Part shown: piece by piece, positions 1 to 5,446 of the stretch
How the letters are laid out: every line of letters starts with the position of its first letter
Numbering within the stretch: the first letter of the stretch is position 1
Assembly: GCA_009885515.1 (NCBI GenBank)
Contig: VFKO01000053.1
Location: forward strand, 1 to 5,446
Direction of reading: 5' to 3'
Source: Rhodobiaceae bacterium
Lineage (GTDB): Bacteria; Pseudomonadota; Alphaproteobacteria; Micropepsales; Micropepsaceae
Length of the DNA stretch: 5,446 nt
Program-made: the position numbers and the translations under genes
The notes under the pieces: model-generated
Told to the model about the DNA's origin: nothing
Seen by the model: the letters and a program-made list of their open reading frames with translations, nothing else
Database searches by the model: none

Positions 1-917
1 CCCGTCACCAACTCGCCCGCCTCGTGGTGCGTCTGCAAATGGTTCATAGCGGCAACCCGGTCCGTCGGATCGTAGCCGTCGTGGAGCTTGTGCAGACGGA
101 TGATCGACCCGTCGTGCTGTTCCACGTCTTGCGCCGTGCCCGGCGCATAGTCGACCGTAATCTCGGCACGGCCTTCTATGAAGTCGATACTGTTGACCGC
201 CTCATTGTGTTCGCGCACGAAGTCGAAGCTCTTCGTCGAGCCCGGATGATTGTTGAACGCCACACACGGCGAAATCACATCGATGAAAGCAGGACCATTG
301 TGCGCGATCGCGGCCTTGATCAAAGGCACAAGTTGCCCCTTGTCGCCCGAAAACGAGCGCCCGACGAACGTCGCCCCGGCCATCAATGCCATGCCAACGA
401 GGTCGATCGGCGCGTCATTGTTCGTGCCCCCTGCCTTCGATTTCGAGCCGCGATCAGCGGTGGCCGAGAACTGCCCCTTGGTCAATCCGTACACGCCGTT
501 GTTCTCGGTGATGTAGACCATGTTCACGCCGCGCCGTACGCAATGCACGAACTGTCCCAACCCGATCGACGCCGAATCGCCGTCGCCGGAAATGCCGAGA
601 TAAATCAGATTGCGATTGGCGAGATTGGCCCCCGTCAACACCGACGGCATACGCCCGTGCACGCTGTTGAAGCCGTGGCTTTGCCCGAGCAGATAATCTG
701 GCGTCTTCGACGAACAGCCGATCCCCGACAGTTTCGCCACCCTGTGCGGCTCGATGTTCAGCTCGTAACACGCCTGGATCAGCGCTGCCGAAATCGAATC
801 ATGCCCGCACCCCGCACACAAAGTTGAGATCGCGCCTTCGTAATCGCGCCGCGTAAAACCGAGCTCGTTCTTCTCCAGTGCCGGATGGCGGAACTTCGGC
901 TTGACCAAATATGTCAT
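1..917 (-). CDS. korB: 2-oxoacid:ferredoxin oxidoreductase beta subunit (KorB type), 3' end cut off by window edge
   Basis: This is the thiamine-diphosphate (TPP) and [4Fe-4S] subunit of a cytoplasmic 2-oxoacid:ferredoxin oxidoreductase, probably acting on 2-oxoglutarate. It decarboxylates the 2-oxoacid and passes electrons to ferredoxin, or runs in reverse. I translated 305 codons with no stop. Cluster ligands expected from characterised family members are visible: C34-A-G-C37-G-H, C68 in GIGCSS, and C218 in SPCVAFNNH. The TPP/Mg motif is GDGD at 111-114, closed by ENN at 138-140. The reading frame is intact throughout. The family is usually about 340-350 residues, so some 40 C-terminal residues lie outside. 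The ATG at 917 overlaps the korA stop as ATGA and has a GAGGG ribosome site 7 nt upstream. Family assignment is firm. The exact 2-oxoacid cannot be settled from sequence alone; pyruvate or another 2-oxoacid is the alternative. Confidence 0.95.
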   Translation of the reverse strand, partial: MTYLVKPKFRHPALEKNELGFTRRDYEGAISTLCAGCGHDSISAALIQACYELNIEPHRVAKLSGIGCSSKTPDYLLGQSHGFNSVHGRMPSVLTGANLANRNLIYLGISGDGDSASIGLGQFVHCVRRGVNMVYITENNGVYGLTKGQFSATADRGSKSKAGGTNNDAPIDLVGMALMAGATFVGRSFSGDKGQLVPLIKAAIAHNGPAFIDVISPCVAFNNHPGSTKSFDFVREHNEAVNSIDFIEGRAEITVDYAPGTAQDVEQHDGSIIRLHKLHDGYDPTDRVAAMNHLQTHHEAGELVT

Positions 918-2755
918 GACACAACCCTCGTCCGCGTCGGTTTCCCAAATGCCTTAAGCCGCGCTTCGACTTCTGCCGTGATAAAGCGCGCCGTGATCGG
1001 CGTGCCGTCAAAGTGAAGAATGGAGATGAACCGCGCCGGATCGATCGCGCCCTCATTGACCAGCAACATGCGCATCTGCGCGTCGCGATTCTGCTCGATC
1101 ACAAACACCTGCTCGTGCGCATTGACGAACTCGATCACATCGTCGGCGAACGGAAACGCGCGCAGGCGCATGGTGTCGATATGGATGCCTTGGGCCTCAA
1201 GCTTTGCCATCGCCTCGTCCATCGCAGCCGACGTCGAGCCGAAATAGATCGCCCCGTAACGCGCCGGTTGCGTCGCCTGGCGGACCATGGGCTTGGGAAC
1301 CAATTTTTTTGCCGTATCGAATTTGCGCAACAACCGCTGCATGTTGTCGACGTAGTCGTGGCCCTCTTCCGAATACTTGGCATAGCGGTTGCGAGAAGTG
1401 CCGCGCGTAAAATAGGCGCCCTTGTTCGGATGCGTCCCCGGTAGCGTACGGAAAGGAATCCCATCGCCGTCGACATCAAGATAACGCCCGAACTCCTTGC
1501 CCGCTTCAAGCTCTTCGGCCGTCATCACCTTGCCGCGGTCATAGGCGCGCTTGTCGTCCCAGGCGAACGGCTTCGTTAGCCAGTCATTCATCCCGATATC
1601 CAGATCAAGAAGCACGAAGACCGGCGTCTGCAAACGCTCGGCCAGATCGAACGACTGCGCCGCGAACTCGAACGCCTCGCCTGGATCTTCCGGCAGAAGC
1701 AACACGTGCTTGGTGTCGCCGTGGCTGGCGTAAGCGCAAATCTTCAAGTCCGATTGCTGCGTCCGCGTCGGCATGCCGGTCGACGGCCCGCCGCGCTGAA
1801 TGTCAAAGATGACCGCCGGAATCTCCGCAAAGTAAGCGAGGCCCAGAAATTCTTGCATCAATGATATGCCCGGCCCCGACGTCGCGGTAAACGCGCGCGC
1901 ACCGTTCCAGCCCGCGCCGATCACCGTCCCGATCGCCGAAAGCTCGTCTTCCGACTGCACGATGGCAAAGCGGTTTTTTTTGGTTTCCGGATCGATACGC
2001 AATTTCTTGCAATGCGCCCCGAACGCTTCCGCCATCGAGGTCGACGGGGTAATCGGATACCACGCGGCAACCGTCGCCCCGCCGTAAACCGCGCCCAACG
2101 CCGCCGCATCGTTGCCATCGATGAAGATGCGATCGCCGACCTTGTCCGACCGGCGGATCTTCAGGCCGCAGACGTTCCTTAAATGCTCAAGCACGTAGGC
2201 GCGCCCGACGCCAAGCGCTTCCAAATTGGGTTTGATCAAGCGATCCTTGCCCGCATATTGCTCGCCGACCAGCTTCTCGAGCTCGCCGTGTTCCATCTCC
2301 AGCAGCGCGCCGAGCGCGCCGATGCAGATGACGTTCTTGAGCAATTGCCGATCTCGCGGATTGTCATAACGGCTGTTGGCCATCTCCGTCAGCGGCACGC
2401 CGATGACATTGACGTCAGCGCGGAATTTCGAGGGCGGCAACGGTTTGGAGGAATCGTGAAACAAATAGCCGCCCGGATCGATCGAGGCGACGTCCTTGTC
2501 CCAGGTCTGCGGGTTCATTGGCACCATCAGATCGCAACCGCCGCGCCGCCCGATCCAACCTTCGCCCGAAACGCGCACTTCGTACCAGGTCGGCAGGCCC
2601 TGGATGTTCGACGGAAAAATATTGCGCGTGGCGATAGGCACGCCCATGCGCAGGATCGAGCGCGCGAACATCTCGTTGGCGCTGGCAGAACCCGAGCCGT
2701 TGACATTGGCGAATTTGACGACGAAATCGTTTGTCGCTTCTATCGGTTTTGGCAT
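914..2755 (-). CDS. korA: 2-oxoacid:ferredoxin oxidoreductase, fused gamma-alpha subunit (KorA type)
   Basis: This 613-residue protein is the partner of the downstream beta subunit in a two-subunit OFOR. Residues about 12-190 form the gamma domain, which handles CoA in this family. Residues about 208-440 form the pyrimidine-binding alpha domain, and about 490-610 the C-terminal transketolase-like domain. The hallmark YPITPST is at 233-239. It is followed by the acidic SEDE at 268-271, TSGPG at 292-296 and the stretch around QRGGPSTGMPT at 320-330. The length fits the fused gamma-alpha form of about 600 residues. I chose the ATG at 2755 because the gamma domain starts a few residues later; the open frame continues upstream to 3070, but only as antiframe of the preceding gene. 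The gene overlaps that upstream gene by 16 nt and the beta gene by 4 nt. Its ribosome site is weak (GCAGG about 6 nt upstream), consistent with translational coupling. Two poly-A runs lie within it (see findings). Confidence 0.95.
   Translation of the reverse strand: MPKPIEATNDFVVKFANVNGSGSASANEMFARSILRMGVPIATRNIFPSNIQGLPTWYEVRVSGEGWIGRRGGCDLMVPMNPQTWDKDVASIDPGGYLFHDSSKPLPPSKFRADVNVIGVPLTEMANSRYDNPRDRQLLKNVICIGALGALLEMEHGELEKLVGEQYAGKDRLIKPNLEALGVGRAYVLEHLRNVCGLKIRRSDKVGDRIFIDGNDAAALGAVYGGATVAAWYPITPSTSMAEAFGAHCKKLRIDPETKKNRFAIVQSEDELSAIGTVIGAGWNGARAFTATSGPGISLMQEFLGLAYFAEIPAVIFDIQRGGPSTGMPTRTQQSDLKICAYASHGDTKHVLLLPEDPGEAFEFAAQSFDLAERLQTPVFVLLDLDIGMNDWLTKPFAWDDKRAYDRGKVMTAEELEAGKEFGRYLDVDGDGIPFRTLPGTHPNKGAYFTRGTSRNRYAKYSEEGHDYVDNMQRLLRKFDTAKKLVPKPMVRQATQPARYGAIYFGSTSAAMDEAMAKLEAQGIHIDTMRLRAFPFADDVIEFVNAHEQVFVIEQNRDAQMRMLLVNEGAIDPARFISILHFDGTPITARFITAEVEARLKAFGKPTRTRVVS
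925..929 (-). promoter_or_regulatory. Ribosome binding site (GAGGG) for the beta subunit
   Basis: GAGGG lies inside the last codons of the alpha subunit gene, 7 nt upstream of the ATG at 917. Good spacing together with the ATGA stop/start overlap supports this start and suggests coupled, near-equimolar translation of the two subunits. Confidence 0.7.
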
Positions 2756-4575
2756 GACTGGCCTGCCTGCGCTGTTTCGAGAAGTACTTTTTGCATGTCC
2801 CACGCACCCGTAGGGCAGCGCTCTGCGCAGAATCCGCAATGAAGGCAGAGATCTTCGTCCTTCACCATCACGCGGCCCGTCTTCAATCCATCGGCGACGT
2901 AGAGGTCTTGGCTCACGTTTTTCGCGGGCGCCGTCAGCCGCGTGCGCAAATCCTTTTCTTCGCCATTCGGCGTGAACGTGATGCAGTCGAGCGGGCATAT
3001 ATCGACGCAAGCATCGCATTCGATGCAAAGCTTGGCCTCGAACACCGTCTGCACATCGCAGTTCAAGCAACGTTGCGCCTCCGCAAAGCCAAGCTTGCGG
3101 TCGAAGCCGAGCTCGACCTCCGCTCTCACGTCTTTCAACGCCACTTCATTGGGAAGGTGCGGAACCTTGAAGCGCAGATCGTTGGAAATGTCGTTGTCGT
3201 ACGACCACTCGTGAATGCCCATCTTTTGGCTCATCAGATTGACCAGCGGCGGCGGCCGGTCATTCACGTCGCGGCCTTGGCAAAACTGGTCGATTGAAAT
3301 CGCCGCACCATGACCGTGCGCCACCGCCCAGATAATGTTCTTGGGTCCGAACGCCGCATCGCCGCCGAAGAACACCTTCGGGTTCGACGATTGATAGGTC
3401 ACCTCATCGACCAGCGGCATGCCCCATTTGTCGAATTCGATCCCGGCATCCCGTTCGATCCAGGGAAATGCGTTTTCCTGACCGACCGCGACCAACACGT
3501 CGTCGCATTCCATCTTCACGTCGGGCTCACCCGAAGGCACAAGCGTTCGCTTGCCCTTGCCGTCAAGCACGGCCTTCGCCTTCTCGAACACCACCCCGGT
3601 CAGGCGGCCATTGATGTGAGAAAACGATTTGGGAACCAGGAAATTATGGATCGGTATGCCTTCCCGCATAGAATCCTCTTTTTCCCACGGACTGGCTTTC
3701 ATTTCCTCAAAGCCCGAACGAACGACAACTTTCACATCTTCGCCACCCAAACGTCGCGAGGTCCGGCAACAGTCCATCGCGGTATTGCCCCCGCCCAGCA
3801 CAATCACCCGCTTCCCGATTTTGGTCGTATGCCCAAACGAAACCGAAGCGAGCCAGTCAATCCCGATATGAATATTTGCCTTTGCCTCTTCGCGGCCCGG
3901 GATCTCGAGATTGCGTCCCCGCGGCGCACCGCAGCCGACAAAGATCGCGTCATAACCTTCCGCCAAAACGGCGTTCATACTGTCAATGCGCTGACCGAGT
4001 TTCAATTCAGGCCGCAGATCGGTGATAAATCCAACTTCCTCGTCCAGCACCTGTTCAGGCAATCGGAACTTCGGGATCTGGGTTCGCATCATCCCGCCCG
4101 CGTGAGGGTCCTGATCAAAGATCACAACGTGATAGCCAAGCGGCAGCAAATCACGCGCCACCGTCAGCGACGCGGGCCCGCCACCGATCAGTCCAATTCG
4201 TTTGCCATTTTTTACCGAGGCCGGTTGCGGAAGCCGGTCTCGAATTTCACCCTTGTTGTCGGCAGCCACCCGCTTCAGGCGGCAGATCGCAACCGGTTCG
4301 TCTTCCACCCGGCCACGCCGACAGGCGGGTTCGCATGGACGGTCACACGTCCGTCCCAAAATCCCGGGAAATACATTCGAGTTCCAGTTGACCATGTAGG
4401 CATCGGCATAACGACCAGCCGCAATCATCCGGATATATTCCGGCACCGGTGTGTGCGCCGGACAAGCCCATTGGCAATCGACCACCTTGTGAAAATAATC
4501 GGGGTTGGAAATATCTGTAGAACTCATGCCCCCGGGCTTCGCTTTGGCTGGCGCGTTCATGGCGTCGATACTCAT
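2740..4575 (-). CDS. GltD/NfnB-like FAD-dependent NAD(P)H oxidoreductase fused to a 2x[4Fe-4S] ferredoxin domain
   Basis: This 611-residue cytoplasmic flavoprotein probably moves electrons between NAD(P)H and the OFOR encoded downstream. An N-terminal GltD-type Fe-S domain carries C34, C38, C77, C81 and C85 (CDRPCEPAC at 77-85). The FAD Rossmann motif GLIGGGPASL is at 128-137, the NAD(P)H motif VLGGGNTAMD at 259-268, and the C-terminal flavin-site GGDAAFG at 404-410. A CLNC pair sits at 503-506. The tail is a two-cluster ferredoxin: CIECDACVDICP at 517-528 and CLHCGFCAERCP at 577-588, with an enlarged linker between the halves. Glutamate synthase beta chains are shorter and lack this tail. 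No glutamate synthase large subunit is in view, so a role in glutamate synthesis is unlikely. The start at 4575 is favoured by a GGAGGAG site upstream. Later ATGs at 4560 and 4527 lack well-placed sites. The role as OFOR electron partner is inferred from the operon. Confidence 0.9.
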   Translation of the reverse strand: MSIDAMNAPAKAKPGGMSSTDISNPDYFHKVVDCQWACPAHTPVPEYIRMIAAGRYADAYMVNWNSNVFPGILGRTCDRPCEPACRRGRVEDEPVAICRLKRVAADNKGEIRDRLPQPASVKNGKRIGLIGGGPASLTVARDLLPLGYHVVIFDQDPHAGGMMRTQIPKFRLPEQVLDEEVGFITDLRPELKLGQRIDSMNAVLAEGYDAIFVGCGAPRGRNLEIPGREEAKANIHIGIDWLASVSFGHTTKIGKRVIVLGGGNTAMDCCRTSRRLGGEDVKVVVRSGFEEMKASPWEKEDSMREGIPIHNFLVPKSFSHINGRLTGVVFEKAKAVLDGKGKRTLVPSGEPDVKMECDDVLVAVGQENAFPWIERDAGIEFDKWGMPLVDEVTYQSSNPKVFFGGDAAFGPKNIIWAVAHGHGAAISIDQFCQGRDVNDRPPPLVNLMSQKMGIHEWSYDNDISNDLRFKVPHLPNEVALKDVRAEVELGFDRKLGFAEAQRCLNCDVQTVFEAKLCIECDACVDICPLDCITFTPNGEEKDLRTRLTAPAKNVSQDLYVADGLKTGRVMVKDEDLCLHCGFCAERCPTGAWDMQKVLLETAQAGQSCQNR

Positions 4576-4740
4576 AGTCTGCGCAGTCTCCTCCACCGGA
4601 CCGGCCAGGGGCGTTCTTGTTTGACCCCCGCTGCGGTCGTGCGTGCCCACTATAAACCCCATGCAGCACACCGCCATAGTCTGTTCGGAGCAATATTCCC
4701 CCTTTTCGTAGACCGCCAGACCCGGTTACATCGTCAAACC
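4576..4740. promoter_or_regulatory. Divergent intergenic region, probable promoters for both flanking units
   Basis: This 165-bp gap lies between the start of the flavoprotein gene (leftward) and the Lon-like gene (rightward), so it must supply transcription starts for both unless one is leaderless. An AT-rich core in an otherwise GC-rich gap gives TATAAA on the plus strand (4651-4656) and TATAGT on the minus strand (4654-4649), both -10-like. Neither has a convincing -35 at 16-18 bp. TTGACC at 4621-4626 is 24 bp from TATAAA, which is too far. On the minus strand TTGACG (4737-4732) has only a poor GGTCTA at 17 bp. No terminator hairpin with a T-run was seen. The role as promoter region follows from geometry; the individual boxes are weak. 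Confidence 0.5.
4588..4594 (-). promoter_or_regulatory. Ribosome binding site (GGAGGAG) deciding the flavoprotein start
   Basis: The minus strand reads GGAGGAG upstream of the ATG at 4575. Measured from the downstream GGAG copy, the spacer is 12 nt, rather long but acceptable. It is the only strong Shine-Dalgarno in the region. It supports 4575 over the further upstream ATG at 4677, which would otherwise extend the protein by 34 residues unlike the family. Confidence 0.65.
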
Positions 4741-5446
4741 ATGGCGAACCTTCAAACAGAAATGCGCAAACACCCACTCCGGCTCATGCCTGCGCGCCTA
4801 CGCCGCGTCTGTGATCCCAAATCTCTCGCCTTCAAAACCACCTCTGAACTGAAACCCTTCGAAGGCTTGATCGGCCAGGCCCGCGCCCTCGAGGCGCTGG
4901 ACCTCGGCGCCCGCATCGACAAGCCGGGCTTCAATGTCTTTGTTCTGGGCGAACGCGGCACCGCCCGCCACGGCACCGTCCTCTCTTTGATCGACCAGTA
5001 CGCCGCGAAAATGCCCGCCCCCGGAGATTGGGTTTATGTCGCCAATTTCGCGCAAGCCGACCGTCCGCGCGCCATCGCACTGCCACCCGGCCGCGCCCAA
5101 AAATTCAAAGACGCCATGGACGAGGCCATCGACGAACTGCAGTCGTTGATCCCCACCATCTTCGAAAGCGACGAATATCAAGCGCGCCGCCGCACCGCCG
5201 TTGACAGCGTCAATCATGCCCAGGAGCAAGCCTTCGAGGCCCTGAGCGAAAAGGCCCGCACCGAGCACTTTGCCCTGCTGCGCACGCCCGTCGGTTTCAC
5301 CTTCGCACCCATTGTACACACGGGTGTCATGAAGCCCGAAGACTTCAATGCCCTGCCCGATGCCGAGCGCAAAGTGATAGCCGGCAAGCTCGAACCGTTG
5401 CAAAATGAACTTGCCGTTCTGCTCGAACGCCTGCCCGGTTGGGAAC
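4741..5446 (+). CDS. Lon-related AAA/S16 ATP-dependent protease, N-terminal part (cut off by window edge)
   Basis: The visible 235 residues match the N-terminal region of the large Lon-like proteins of the YcbZ/LonB-related type (AAA_32 family), which are normally about 800 residues and end in a Ser-Lys S16 protease domain. Recognisable stretches are an LRRxCDP block near 20-26 with a following F-TTSEL, LIGQARALEAL at 43-53, GFNVFVLG at 63-70, DWVYVANF at 96-103, LPPGRAQKF at 114-122 and the FESDEY insert at 141-146. The Walker A position reads GERGTARH (70-77) rather than GxxxxGK[ST]. A helical, charged, possibly coiled-coil segment spans about 145-180. Catalytic residues lie beyond the window. 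The start is uncertain: ATGs at 4741, 4762 and 4786 all lack a clear ribosome site, and the first is taken as longest. It is divergent from the korAB operon and probably functionally unrelated to it. Confidence 0.85.
   Translation, partial: MANLQTEMRKHPLRLMPARLRRVCDPKSLAFKTTSELKPFEGLIGQARALEALDLGARIDKPGFNVFVLGERGTARHGTVLSLIDQYAAKMPAPGDWVYVANFAQADRPRAIALPPGRAQKFKDAMDEAIDELQSLIPTIFESDEYQARRRTAVDSVNHAQEQAFEALSEKARTEHFALLRTPVGFTFAPIVHTGVMKPEDFNALPDAERKVIAGKLEPLQNELAVLLERLPGWE

Noticed and set aside
24..827. 267-codon open frame on the plus strand
   Set aside because: It lies entirely antisense to the clearly recognisable korB and has an Arg/His/Val-rich composition typical of antisense frames in GC-rich genes, with no family motif.
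2183..2842. 219-codon open frame on the plus strand
   Set aside because: It is antisense to korA and the end of the flavoprotein gene, with no recognisable domain or ribosome site; a shadow of codon bias.
2756..3070. N-terminal extension of korA to an ATG at 3070
   Set aside because: The extra 105 residues are an Arg-rich out-of-frame reading of the flavoprotein's ferredoxin domain; the gamma domain starts right after the ATG at 2755.
2791..3297. 168-codon open frame on the plus strand
   Set aside because: It is antisense to the cysteine-motif tail of the flavoprotein, which is plainly the coding strand.
4208..4213. Six-T run at 4208-4213 as a possible terminator
   Set aside because: It lies inside the flavoprotein coding sequence as lysine codons on the minus strand and has no adjacent stable stem that I could see.
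4621..4656. TTGACC ... TATAAA as a plus-strand promoter
   Set aside because: The 24-bp spacing is too long for a sigma-70 type promoter, so it is not listed as a specific site.
4576..4677. Upstream extension of the flavoprotein to an ATG at 4677
   Set aside because: The added 34 residues resemble no family member, and the GGAGGAG site would then fall inside the gene; the ATG at 4575 fits better.
4798..5403. 201-codon open frame on the minus strand
   Set aside because: It is the Gly/Ala-rich antisense of the Lon-like gene, whose plus-strand translation matches the family along its whole visible length.

Overview
The window is GC-rich (roughly 60% by eye) with tightly packed, overlapping genes and a Gram-negative style Shine-Dalgarno use. 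The protein sequences read like those of a proteobacterium, most likely an alphaproteobacterium. That assignment rests on resemblance from memory and is tentative. There are no RNA genes, mobile elements, CRISPR arrays or tandem repeats that I can support.

Minus strand, 4575 down to 1: a three-gene operon for ferredoxin-linked 2-oxoacid metabolism. Transcription order is (i) a 611-residue GltD/NfnB-like FAD and NAD(P)H oxidoreductase that carries a C-terminal two-cluster ferredoxin domain (4575-2740); (ii) a KorA-type fused gamma-alpha subunit of a 2-oxoacid:ferredoxin oxidoreductase (2755-914); (iii) the KorB-type thiamine-diphosphate and [4Fe-4S] beta subunit (917 to beyond the window edge). 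Genes i/ii overlap by 16 nt and ii/iii by 4 nt (ATGA), so translation is probably coupled. The oxidoreductase interconverts a 2-oxoacid plus CoA with an acyl-CoA plus CO2, using low-potential electrons. The flavoprotein, with its own ferredoxin domain, is the likely bridge between those electrons and NAD(P)H. In effect the usual small ferredoxin (delta) subunit appears fused to a flavin reductase.

4576-4740: a 165-bp divergent intergenic region that should hold promoters for both directions. Only weak -10-like elements are visible.

Plus strand, 4741 to the window end: the first 235 residues of a Lon-related AAA/S16 protease (N-terminal AAA_32-type region). Its P-loop position is degenerate, and the protease domain lies outside the window.

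Most of the window is ordinary coding sequence. The points most worth a second look are the flavoprotein-ferredoxin-OFOR architecture, the degenerate Walker A in the Lon-like protein, and two in-frame poly-A slippery heptamers inside korA.
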